NCBI GenBank assembly: GCA_047495785.1
Contig: JBLDXI010000018.1
Location: forward strand, 310,001-374,000
Reading direction: 5' to 3'
Length of the DNA: 64,000 nt
From: Lepidodermella squamata
Taxonomy: Eukaryota > Gastrotricha
Below, one piece after another: positions 31,604 to 44,600 of the stretch. The notes under the pieces were generated by a model. It was not told where the DNA came from. It ran no database searches and saw only the letters and a list, made by a program, of their open reading frames with translations. How positions within the stretch are numbered: position 1 is the stretch's first letter; every line of letters begins with the position of its first letter. Made by a program: the position numbers and the translations under genes.

Positions 31604-31619
31604 ACGCGCGCGCGCGCGC
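31604..31619. repeat. (CG)n tract
   Basis: About eight uninterrupted CG dinucleotides; potential Z-DNA former. Unusual in an AT-rich genome and evidence against strong CpG depletion here. Confidence 0.85.
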
Positions 31620-31940
31620 TAATTCCGGCGAGCGTAAAATGCTCGCTATTTTGTTAGACATTTTTGGCGGCAGCGGCGGCGGCGCGTCTCGCATCTAGCA
31701 TATCTCGCGTCGACACCTCATTTACCTAAGCTTGTTACTTCTATTATCACCGCAGATACCTTCGAGTAAAAAGGAATGAATATTTTGAGATAGCGCGACG
31801 GGCCGACGCGGCACGCGCACGCGCTTCGAACGTGCCGCAATTAGGCTATAAAACGCAGCCTCGTTTTGTCGCATCTTTTGCAAGCGTGCCGGCCGTATAC
31901 ACTTATAACTTATAGTAACTGTGATCAAAAAAGGTGTGCT

Positions 31941-31957
31941 GTTGTTGTTGTTGTTGT
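31941..31957. repeat. (GTT)n microsatellite
   Basis: Five to six tandem GTT units. Confidence 0.85.
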
Positions 31958-34556
31958 TTGCTTGCGGCTGTGTTTTCTGAAAATAACCACTCTGTGTATT
32001 ATTTGTATCATTTGTGTGTATCTATGTCATGGCGACTAAGTGACACCTTAGTTTGACCTAGATAATAACCGCTAGATAATAATGAAGCGTGAAGCGCGCG
32101 CAACTCGTAAAAAAATTGAAAAATTCTCAAAAATCTGCTTTTCATTGGAATTTTGAAAAATACTCCTACAATTTTTGATGAGTGCATTCCTAAAATTTGG
32201 AAAAATTGGCGATCATTGTATTAAATTCACTAAAAGCTTGAAAAAATAGAGCAAAATAATTAGGTTTTTAGGCTTAGGGTTAGGTTATAAGGTTGGGGTG
32301 GGGTCCACATGCACCAATATTAGCTATATTATTTCCTTATACTGCAAAATAAGCAAAAATTTCATAAATATATATATATGTAAAACTAGCTTCACCAATT
32401 AATTAATTAAGAGGAAATAACGTTAATAATTGAGATTATTTCCCAATCATTTGAGGGAAATATTTCAATTACATTTGAAGTTGTTTGACGAGTCAAGGAA
32501 GATTCAAGCAAAAACATAGGTGCCACCGAGTAAGAAAATTCATGAAATGACGAAAAATTCAAGAAAGTCTCGGATAAGCTGCGAAAAAGCCTCAATTACA
32601 GCTACCATTTTTTGCGAAAAAATTACAGGTTTCACGAGTGAGATAAAATGTCTAGTTAAAAAAATGCGTATCAGTCGGATTAGCCAAAACGTTTTACGAG
32701 ATCTCTAAAAAAACATGGAGCAAAAGAGCCGTCACAAGTGCCAGCGAACAAGTTAAACGTGATAGCACAATTTTTTCACCGAGTTAACAATACATCGACA
32801 GGTAAAAAAAACAACGACTTGTAGGTATTGTTATAACGCGCCCTTTTGAACTTTCGCAGGTTGTTAATAAAATTGCAGAAAAAATGCACAACACTTGTTT
32901 AAATCTCGAGAGTGATTATATGTAAGAAAAAACTTCGGTCAATTTTTTTCGCAGCCAAGCCCAGTGCAATTTTCAACTGTGGAAAATTATCAAGATTAAT
33001 AAATCTGATAAGTAAAAATTTGGTGATGAATATACTCGAAATAATGATGATGAGATTTCGCGTACTTGGCTAACGAGCCGGGTAATAGCTGATGTTTACG
33101 CTCGTGATAATAACTTTATTCAAATAAGGTGTCTATTATCACGTCGAAATGTGCGATTTTTTAAAGGTGTTTTAACGCACTCACTTGATATAGGCATCTT
33201 TTAGTGTCAACATAGCGGAAACTCGCCATCACACAACATCCGTCGAATAAATAATGAAAAACGAAAGTCTGCTGGGTTAGTATAACAAATTTTTCCCAGA
33301 TCCCAGAAAATTAGGTGCATCTAAATTTTTCAAGATTCTGTCTATCATCGTTTGTTCAACGCTCGCAGAAAATGCACCCTATTAGCAGGGTAAACAATGT
33401 TCAAGTGTCCCTAAAATGTATCATCATATGCCGCAAAAAAACGCGCGCACTTACGAAAAAAAACACAGCGGAAAGCGCGCTTTGCCGCACAGTGACACGC
33501 AAAAAAATATTGCCACCGGATGAGGGCAGGTTAAGTGCTAATGATTTTTTTTCTTATACATCGCGCTTGATCCCGATAAGTGACGGGATATGAGACACAA
33601 ACCAGTGCAAGTCGTTTTTGACACGCTGCAAGACATTTTCGGAACTTTCACTGAGAGCGTGTCCCATAGTGCAACCAAAGAAAATATGAGGGAAATGTCC
33701 TTAATAGAATAAAAACAAGAACAATCCGAATATCAAGAGATTTGAAATATAAAAATGAAACGGAAATAAGTATTACGATTTCGGAGAAATTTGGTCTGGC
33801 ATTGGGATCTCTCGGGTGAATAATAAACATCTTCAGTGGGCGCGATGGAGATGCGCGTGCGGTACGCTTCAAGTTTATTCATTTAATTTATTAAATATCG
33901 AAAAGGTTGCGGAACTGATGGGATACATCAACGGAAAATATTTTGAAGAAATTATTACGCAAAATTAGGACAACAAATAGAAACAAGAAATTTGCTTCTT
34001 TGGTTGCTCTAGTGAACCGCTTTTCTCATATATTTTGCCTCCATGAAACGTGATAATTGTAAATATACCAAAAACCGAACAATTTTGATAAAAAATCGAA
34101 AAAATTAGTTAATTAATTAACATTTAAAAAATAAGTAAAGCGGTTAGCAATAGCCTATTTATATCATAATATTGTCTCGAAATGGCCTAGAAAACGGCCC
34201 ATTAAGTCCCAGAAAATCAATCATAAAAATAATATTATCAGCGACAATTATTTATTGTGTTTGTAAATTGATCGCAGATTTTTTTCTCCAGTCGATTTTC
34301 AATAAAGCGTAATCGATCAATCAGCGGCGAAACGGTCGTAAAAACGTGATGCTTATTTTGGCTATAGGTATACTATCATACGCGTATATATGAAGTAAGT
34401 AAACGTCGTAAACAATAACAGTGAAAGGCGAAAAATTTTGCAATAAAAAGATAGATGATGCGCAGCTGTGCGTGAATATTATTATCAAGCGATCCACCTG
34501 TTGAATAAACGCGCGATAGATAACAACGCCGCGCGCTTGTTTAGCCGAGACGCGCG

Positions 34557-34617
34557 CATAAAACAACACGCACACACGCGCGCAGTCAGCGAGCGAGAGA
34601 AAATCTAGCGACCACAG
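34557..34617 (+). promoter_or_regulatory. Candidate core promoter with non-coding first exon
   Basis: CATAAAAC at 34557 lies about 30 bp before AGTCAGC (initiator-like TCAG at 34586). A donor-like CAG|GTAGGC follows at 34617/34618. The spacing is right for a TATA-Inr promoter and a roughly 30-nt first exon. No downstream coding exon has been identified, so it is a hypothesis. Confidence 0.25.
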
Positions 34618-37600
34618 GTAGGCAGGCAGGCAGGTAGATAGATAGAGAGGTTCGGGTATCTTTTACAGCTTATTTTAATAGCAGCATTTTGGCGCGTAAT
34701 TAATTAGCGTTACGATGAAAGCTGATAACTCTGAATCTGCGTTTAACGCGCATTAAAAGCCCGTCGCGATTCATCGCCCCTGTTGCGCGCGTGCCTAGCC
34801 GGTCTGATTATTAGCGGCTATTACTAGCCAGACAGCAACAACAACGTAGTAGCTTTTCGACAGCTAGAATACAAGCCAGAAATTACTTATTCATATAATG
34901 GAAATCAAATCGTAAAAAAATCAGGTTATTTCTTATTGATCCAGGTTGTGCAATGTGAAAAAACGAAAGGATACCCATTAATCACTCGACATATAGGTCA
35001 AGTGCCGAATGAGTATCATTCACGGAAAAGCGATAATGAGCAAAAAATGTTAAGTGTTCGCCCTAAAAGGTTCGGACAAAAAATGATACTCGCGAAATGT
35101 AACATCAGGTATCAATTTTCTCAAGGGTATGTCTAGATTATTCCCCACGTGACTTGCGACCTTAAGAATGCTACACAAGTATCTCTTATTTTTGTAACCG
35201 GAAACCGCAGCTTCAAGGAAAGATCAGGGTTATAGGTTAAACTTGGAATCTACAATATAGTCGAGAGTTATCATGAACGCTTATAGCAATAAAAAAATTA
35301 CGATGTTTTCTATTTATTATTCAATCAAGCTATTATTATTAGTTAGATTTTTTTCGGTAAGTGGGGAAACCGTAATCATAATACTGTTTGGACTGTTGGG
35401 ACAACATCTTTAGAAAAGGTTCTGAAATCGTAATGATCAGCTCAAGGAATCCTAACATTAGGACATTTCTAACTTGAACTTCAAAACCGCATTCCTATCT
35501 ATTACCTAACAAGGTTCGGAATAATTTATAGCGAAAAATATGGCACAATTGCTTTTCTACCTTGGTTTCAAGGATTCTCTGCGTTCTAAACAGAATTTAT
35601 AGAAAATTGTAGAAAATTAATTTTAATTAGTTTCAAAATTTCTGAATAATAATGCTGAAGCTTAACCATTACCGGTAACCAAAACTCGGTCAGAAATTGA
35701 GGCGTTAAATGAGTATAAGGAAGATTTCCCATTTTCAACGTCCCTAATGAATTATGGTTTGGAATACTAAATATATAAGGATTGATCGCAGAAGATTGAT
35801 ATAACAGCAGTGATATCAAATTTTTTTACAAGTATTTATCGCGATTTGATTGGTGAGACAATGAAGGGCGCAAATGGTCGGAATTTTTTCTTGTAAAATA
35901 AATAGGCTTGAACACGTGTCCATTATAAAACATGCGGTGTAGCCGCTGCTGGGCGCCGGCGAACATCGCGATGAGAAAAAATGTATAAATAAACACCTAT
36001 TGAGCGGGCAAAAAAGGCCAAGAAATAATAATAGTATTACCGGGCAGTTGGTCGGCAAAAAAATTCGGGTAAATAAACACACCGATTTTTGCGGTCTATA
36101 ATAAATAATATTGATTATTTTTGATTGCCGCTTACGATCCACCTGAAGGTGAAAAAAATCGGGGCTCTAGCAGCCGGCATTTAGTATTTACCCAGGAAAT
36201 ATTGTATTACCCACATCAGTCTGGCGGCGCGAGAATGACGAGCTGTGTAATAAAAAATTACTTGTCTGTTTTAAGGCGCGGTTTTTTTATATATATTACC
36301 ACATCAATCGGCGAGCCAAAAAACGCGCCCATCCGGTTTTTATAGCGATAATGAGCTATATATAGAGATGAATGTATATTTTATGGCGTTAGATCGCGAT
36401 AAAAGACAAGTTGTTTGCCTTGGTTGCCGGCCAAATTGTATGCGCCGCCATGTGATGGAATGCTGGCAAGGAGTTACAATGATACTCATCGCCGTCGGCA
36501 GCCCATCCGGGTGGGGCGATACATTTGCAGCCACGCCAGGCGTAACCTTTCTCGTCACGGTTGCGGTGACGCGCAGGTGCACTTTACGCAAAAAATAATA
36601 AACGCCCTGGTATGCGCGCAGGTTGCGGTTTGTGTACACTGTACGGAACAATTTTACCAGGTCATGTCATGGCATAGACAAAAAAAGAAATCGCACGCAA
36701 GGTGCACTAACTCTTGGAGCGGAAAAATAAACAAATCAATTTGTAAAAATATAATTGAATAAATACGAGAATTGACCTGAAAATCGCTGATATCAAGACA
36801 CTGAGAAATAAATAATTTGTTGAGATCGCAAATTTTTTTAATTTCTCACTTCACTGAATTTTTCAAAGATTTTAGGAAAAATATTTCAGAATTTAGGCCT
36901 ACCTTTGCGTAAACTCGGAAGTATCGGCTGAAAACATATAATATGGCTATTCGAATTTAAACCTGATTTGAGACATAAAATACTTGACATATTTTTTCGT
37001 AATATGCATTGTCATTTCCCTCAAAACAATTTTACAATCGCTCTCGAAGACCAGCAGCACGCGCCACTCTTTCCATTCTTTTTATTTTCTCCATTTTTTC
37101 TTCAGTGAAAACAATACGAAAAAAATGAAAAAAACGGAAAAAATGAGCTCGTGCCACTGGGCTCCGATGCAATTTGTTATGAAAAATATGAAAATGCTCA
37201 TGAAAATAAATAAATAAATAATATAAAATAAAAATAAAATAAAAAATCTTCCATTCGAAGTTGCATTTCGAATAGAACTTCAGACGCCTCTTGTCAGTAA
37301 ATTCGACACATTTTAGTGCATTTAGTAGTAGAAATTGTGTTCTAAAGTTTGAACAGCGTTAACGACGAGGGGCAATTTACCTTTTAGACTTGACCTACCT
37401 ATCAGTAAAAGAGGCGCATTTAAGTAATTGGGGCTACAAATGAGCACACACATGCACGCAATAAAATTGCCAGGTAAGTCCATATAGAGAAGACATTATT
37501 TAGTTCGCGAGCACAAATTGCGCGAGTGCGTTCATGTGTACTTGTGCGCGGAGAATCTTCTGGTCTTAGGATCGCGCTGCTGATCATCAGCCGCGATACT

Positions 37601-38665
37601 CAAGTGGACAACACATCGTACAGCTGCAGCAACAGCAAAATCTTACTAATATTTCTACTATTGCTACTACGACAGGTGCTTGCGATAGCGTTTGTTTGCC
37701 TCGGGTAATTTTCGTAACACAACTCTTGTTAATTTTTGCGAGTGGAGTTACGCAATGAACGTGCCCGCGTTTATGCCGCGCGGTGACGGACGGACTTATA
37801 GCTTGTAGGTAAGACAGAGAGGGGCGAAAAACGAACGAACGAGCGAGCTATGCAGATGCTGATGAAGCACGTGAGCACGAACTAGGTAAACACGGCGGCG
37901 AGATTTTTCAAGAGCGCGAGCGAGCGCGGTCCAGTTTTATTATAACCTGCTTGCATAACTTTGAAGATTGTGTAACTGCGCAGCCTTTTCGTGACCGCGA
38001 ATAAATACAACAAAATTAGTTTCAAATAAATGAACTAGCCTCGACAAAACGTAACGCGAAATCTCTAGTTTTCAAATATATTTCGGATTTCGGGTTCTAG
38101 AGAATTGGAAAAATATCTGGGGCAAAAAAAAATGAAAAACGAGGCTGTTATATGAAATTGCGCATCCGATAACGGCCGTAAATTATTCCAGGCCGCTGCG
38201 TGGAAAATGCGATTTTTCCATTCTTGGAGATATGAGTAGGTAGGCGGCATTTTTCATTGCCCCGCTATAATATTTTTATTGCCCCGCAACGGTTTTTTCA
38301 GAAGTTTTATTACACCTGCTGTAACAACGGTTTCAGCGGCTAATTACCGCGATAAAAATCAATAAAAAACAAACACATGAGTCAACCCATTGTTTTATTA
38401 CTTCGATATATTATTATGTTATTATTACCTTGAAAAACAGTGCGGGGATGAGCCACACCACAAAAAATGAGGAAGTATTATCATCAGTTATTACTGGCAC
38501 TTTCAAATAATCACGGCATCGATATAAAAAACGGTGAAGGTTAGGTAACAACTACAGCGAGTGAGGTTAAGTATATTATTTAAGCTTTATTGAAAGCGTA
38601 AAAAAATGAGCTGATGAGATCTTGCTATGAAGCGCGGAATGATTTTTTAGTACAAATTATTACTA

Positions 38666-41600
38666 TTACTTGGGTCGTTGTTGCTTGCCGATGAGGCGCT
38701 CTTCGAGCTCTTTCTTCTCCCTAACAACAATAGAATAGCTGTATTTGAGGTTTTCTAGCTCCTGAAAAAATTCCGGACCGAAATTAGCGAGCTCGGCGCG
38801 GAGTCGCGCGATTTCGGCCTTGGCCTGTTGCAACTCGCCGGCGATGCGCTGTTCACGCTCGGCTGAATCGCCCAGCAGCTGCGTCAGCTCGACGACTCGG
38901 CTGCGCAGTCGCTCCACGTCACCACTCGTCTGTGACTGCTGTACAACAGCCGCACGCTTTTCGCCCTGCAACATGAGATTTACAATTGGATTTAGAAATT
39001 TAAAAAAAATGTAGGAAAACTGAAATAATTTGAAATACGAAATTGAGGCAACTCTATTGTTCAGGGTATTCCCAGTCAAATGTGACGGTACCTATTGCCC
39101 GTATAAATTGATTAAAAAATTCAATTTATTCCAGGTGGCATTTGACAGTTCTCAAAACCTCGTTCACAGCCCTCAGCCAATCCCGAATCGGCAGATATTT
39201 CAAGGTTTCTGGAGCAATTCTCTGCGATTTTTCAAAATTTTCATCAACTAAGTTACACAGTGAAAAATGTAGCAATCCAGGCAAAAATTCAATTGTATCC
39301 GAAATTTGAAAAATTTAACCTAGCCATAATTTTCGGACAAAAATACTAAAAACTTTTACAATTTTTCAAAAACTTAAAAAATTTGAAAAATTGAAATTCA
39401 TTAAAAAATGACTAAGGGTCGGCTTATACGCTTGATTCAATAGCGAATTTAGTTCTTTACCAATATTTTTTCAAGTCCGCCGATATTTAATTTAGTTTTC
39501 GAGGATAATTCATGATTCATGCGCTACAGGTTCGAGCTGTTATTTGAAAAATGGCAAAAATAGGATAAGAAACAATCAAGGCTAGTATGGAAAATTAGGT
39601 ACGAACTTGTTGCTGCTGGTTAGTAAGGGCAAGTTGTTGCTTCAACTCGGCCATTTCCCGCGCCTGTTGTTCCTTGGTCACGTCGCTGCGGTGCCGCGCC
39701 TCCTGTTCGCGCTTCAGCTCGGCTCGCAGTTTGTCGTACTCGTTCGACAACTTGGCCGCGCCGCGTTCGACAGCCGAGTACCGCTCGGCCACCGCCTGAC
39801 CCACCGTCTGTTCAAGTTCGGCGACTTTCTCGCGCAAATCGCGATTTTCAACTCGCAAACGGCCGACTTCGGCATTCGACACGCCCTCAGTTGAATTTTT
39901 CAACAGTTCATTTTCGTTCTGCAATCGATCGATTACCTTGAAAAAAACGAAACAGATTGAAATTTGCTAATTCGAAACTCAAAACTTCAGATTATCGAAA
40001 ACTCAAAATTAAAAATAAATTCAAATTTCAAAATTTCAGAAATTTCAGAGCCATTTTATGATTTTAAAATGTTTTCGCACCTTTTTAAGCAGTGCAATTG
40101 TCTTTTCAAGATCAGCCGGTGAGCGGCCACTCTCGCCAATTCGCCTCACATTTCCACTGATAGCCGACAACCCGCCATTGCTGCCTCGCCCACTCAATTG
40201 GCTGTTCTCCGTCTTCAGCAGATCAACATATTTCTCGAGATCTTCGTTCTTCTCGCGCAGTCGGGCCACTTCCTTACGCAGGCCGTCCAGTTCGAGTTTC
40301 ATCGACAGAGCGGCTTCCGGGCCTGAGGTGCCGATGAGCCGTGACGGTTGGTTCAGCAGTTCGTCACGCTCTTTGCCCAGCCGCTCGAGGGCTGATTTCA
40401 GAATGTCATTAGCCCGCGTTAGTTGGATGACCTCGGCCTCTTTCGACCGCAACTGATCGCGAAGTTTATTCGCATCGGGCGATTTCGGGGCTCGGCTTGA
40501 TTGGGGTCTGGAAAAAACATGCATTCAGGATAAAATCGCGAGTTAGTTCATGCGGGATGAATCGTTTTGAGGATTAAGGAATGAATTTTATGGATATCAG
40601 AAAAATCAATTAAAAAATCGATAAAGATGGAGGATAATCACAGGGATTAGAATTGAGTTCAGATTTGAAGTTCAAAATGCAACGTCCTAATTTTTCAATC
40701 AAATTATTGGTTTTCCGTAAGTGATTTTGTACTCACCTTTCCATAATTGGCGATCCAGACGCGACTCTTTCCGCGTGGCCGATCGGGCGTTCAAGTTGGC
40801 GCCGCAAATCGTCGACATCCGCCTCAAGCCGCTGCTTGTCAGCCTTAAATTTCGCCAGCTGATTCGCCTTCTTCACCAACTCCTCCTTGAGCCGATGCAA
40901 CTCCTCCCGCAGCCCAGCATCCGCCTCCTTTTTATCCCGCGCGGCTTGCTTCATCGAACTCAACTCACCCTCAGCCTTTTCAACCCGGTTCTGCAGCTCC
41001 TTGGTCCGTTTTTCCACCAATTTCTCAATATTCGCGCCCTGAACTGCGTCGTCGGTTTTTTGCTTCGCCAATAACTCGGCCTGGCTGAGCAATTCGCCTC
41101 TAACATCGGCTAAGGCTTTCGCCAGTTGCTGCGTCTTCTTCTCCTTTTCGTTAATCTGCCCTCGCAATTTCTCAACCAGCTGTTTCATTGCATTCGTCGG
41201 GCCCTTTTGCCGTTCCAACGCCAATTCAGCCTCAAGTCGTTCATTCGTCGCCCTTTCGGCTAGAACCTGCCGCCTAACGTTGTCCAATTCGCGTAAAATC
41301 TTCGCCCTTTCGTCCTCTTTCGCACTTCGGTGCTGCTCTAGCTCGGACTGAATTCGGCCGAAAGTCGCCTGAGCTTCAGCCTTTTGCCTCGATATCTTGC
41401 TCTCGGCATCGTGCAGTTTCTCGTGAAGTTCGGTGATGACGCGCCGCTGTTCGCGTTCAATGTCTTCGAGTTCATGGAGACGCGTGATCATCTCGGCTGT
41501 AGGCGGTGAAATGTTGCTTTGGCCGGTTTTCGCGGCGGCTAGCAAGGCTGCGTTCATTTCAGAAGCTAACATGTCGCGATCAGCTGTCAAACGAGCTTGA

Positions 41601-44600
41601 ACATTCTGCAAAAAAAATGAATCGTGAAAACCAAACTTTTCCATTTGTTTCGAATTAAGACCGGGGAAATGTGAAATTCGTTAATAACTGATTAGGAAAT
41701 CACTTAAATAATTAAACTTAAATCACTTCAATGAATAAATTCTGAACAAAAATTCTTGAAATTCCTAACTAGAGATAAGCAACAGATTCCATACGAGATT
41801 TTTCCTGCAATATATTTTTACCTGTAATTCATTTTCGTAAGCTCGCTGTTGCGATTCGAAATCGGCCCGTAACTGTGCGACAAGCTGTTCGAACCGGCGT
41901 ATCGTCTCGTCCTTCTGATCGATGCGCCGCTTCAGCGATTCGATCGAAGTTCGAGCGACGCGCAGTTGCCGCCTCAACTGGCCCGTCGGCCCGCTTTCGT
42001 CGACATCCGGCCGCTCGGCGTCGTACTCGGCCGAGGCGAGACTGCCGGCCGCTGTCATGGCCGCGGCTTGTTCCGTGGCTGGCAGGCGAATTCGAAGCTC
42101 CGATATGAGCCGGTTCTGGTGTAGCAGCCCCGTTTCGGCATCGCGAAGTCGCTGATCGTTGTCTTCAAGTTTCTTACGCAAAACCTGAAACAAACAGAAA
42201 GCAAAGTTGAAAATAAACAAGACAAGATAAATCTCGCGAGAAACAGTTAAAAAAAATGAATTTTACCAGAGGTGGGGTTCGAACCCACGCGGGATTACTC
42301 CCATCAGATCTTAAGTCTGACCTCTTAAACCACTCGAGCACTCTGGTTGTGTGAATAAATCGATCTGGAATGCTTTAAAGCTAGAGTGACCAAATAAGTT
42401 TGCTCCAAATCGAAAATTAAATCGTACAAGAATTGAATAGATCTTAAATTTTGTGAGTATCAACACTCAGCTCTAAATTTAAATTCAGCTTGGTTTTCAA
42501 GCTTGACCCATTTTCACCCATTTAGGTTTTTAGATGAATTTCGAAAAATTCAACAAAATTCCAAATTATTACCCAACATTAAAATACAGAATTGTCTGGT
42601 ACCTTATTCTCGGCGCCTCGTTCCAGCAGTGCTTTCACGCATGATTTGATCGTAGTTTTAGCCGCGTCCAGTTGCGCCAGCGGCGGCAGAGTTGGATCCG
42701 GCATGGCCTGCATTTCGTTCTCAAACTGCAGCGCCCCGCCGGCGATGTCGCCGAGCTGCTTCTCCAGCGATATGACAACCTGTTCGAGGTAGACCTCGCG
42801 CTGTTCCCACTCCATCTGCTGCATTTCCAACTCGCGTTTCGCCGCCACCAACTCAGCTTCCAACGTCACGATCGACTGCTCGCGACGAGCGATTGCCGAC
42901 TCGTCGACCTTCACTTGGTCCTCGAGGCGCATTATCAATCTAATAAAATTAACAATAATTAACAATAATCGATAAATTCGATTTTGTTCAAATTTAAAGT
43001 CGATTTAAAGAAGTTGATTTGAAGACTTTGAACTCCGCGATCTCCAATCAAAAGTAAAATTAAATTGAATTAAAGATTCAGAATTTATTTTATTTCCCAA
43101 TTTTTCAAAATTTGAATTTGTCCACATTATAATTATTGTTAAAGCTTGATTTTAAAAGTGGAATTCAAAATGTTCAAAAATCTGAACTTTAATTTTGAAG
43201 TTCCTCTTTCAACCATTTTCCCCTCCGATAGAAATTTTCAAATATTTTTTCAAAAATCAAGATCATACCTTCGATTTCTGAGGTCATCGATTCGCAACTG
43301 CTCCAGCTTCTGATGCCATTCCGTCAACCGCTGAGCCGCCGCAGCCGGGCCCTCCTTCACCCCAGCCAACAGTTCCTCCAAGCCGCGCTGCTTCAGCCGC
43401 GTCGCCTCGAGCTCAAACTCCGCTGATTCCCGCCGCACCGACGCCTCCCTCAGATCCTCCGCAATTTTCCTCTTATTATCCTCCAATTCAATCAAAGCCT
43501 TGGTAAGTTTTTCCTGCTGAGAAAGCGGCACGGATCCGATGAATTGTTGCCGCAACGAGTGAACAGTCCGTCGCAGTTGCCGAATTCGATTCGACGATTC
43601 CGTTCGCTGGAAATGCAGCGTATGCTCTCGATCCTCCAACCGCCGTTCAATTTTCGCCAATTCAAGCTCCAACATCGCAATTCGCTGCTGGGCCCCGTCC
43701 AACTGAGCGACGGCAAACGCCTCGCTAGCCTGCAGCTGCAATAATTGGCCATGTAACCGAACTATCATCGCCTTTTCATCGGACTGGAGTTGAAAATCGC
43801 GAATTTGATTTCGCAGTGATTCAACCTCGTTTTCAATTCGATTTCGCCTCAAATCGACAGCTTTTCGTTGTAGTACAGCGACATCTCGCATTTCTTTCAG
43901 CTGTGAAACCTCATTTTTCAAGACGACCTCAGTTTTTTCCAATTCTGAACTTCGATTTCGGTCAGATTCGTAAATCGACCTAGGTACGCTGTTCGCGAGT
44001 TCATCGCGTAGTTCCCGCTCGATTTTCTGCGATTCGAGGTTCAGTTTCGTAATCTCAGCGAATCTGTGCTCGAGTTCGCGGTTTCGCGATTCCAGCTGAT
44101 CGGCGACTGATTTCAGCTGGTCCTGCATGCGGACAGCGTGCTCGGCGCGTTCTCGCTCGTTGAGCTCTTTCATTTCAAGCGCCGCCACTTTGCGGCTGAT
44201 GCTTTGAATGTGCCCGGCGGTTATTGCCGACTGCGAGTCTGGCACCATGCCTTTTGCGGCGAATTCTTCGACCACGGCTTGGAAACCGGTTTTCAGCTCT
44301 TTTTCTGACATCAATTCGCGCTTCAAATTGTCGTTTTCACGCCGCAAGCTTTCATTTGTCACCTGGGAAAATAATTCATCAATATTACCTCGAATTTTCA
44401 TATTATTCTAATTTCAACTAATTTCAAACAAAAATTTTAAATTGGTCCAAATATCAGGGAAAATCTTACGCCGGTACCAAATTTCATTTAATTAAATACC
44501 TAACCATTTTATTTGTTATAATTGGGGATTTGAAACTGATTGGAATGATTTGGTACGGAATTCAGTGACGCTTGGCACTGAATTCAATAATTTGGTAATG

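Larger units (their letters stand above)
24001..38665. other. 14.6-kb gene-poor stretch
   Basis: No open frame longer than about 110 codons, and none with recognisable domains, convincing splice structure or codon bias like the neighbours. The sequence alternates AT-rich blocks with CGCG-rich words, has many TAATTA/TTAATTAA homeodomain-type words (near 24221, 28196, 29816, 34107, 34699) and several microsatellites. It could hold regulatory DNA or upstream non-coding exons of the kinase, or non-coding transcripts. A TATA-like word (TATAAAA) lies at 31847 and a better promoter candidate at 34557. Confidence 0.55.
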
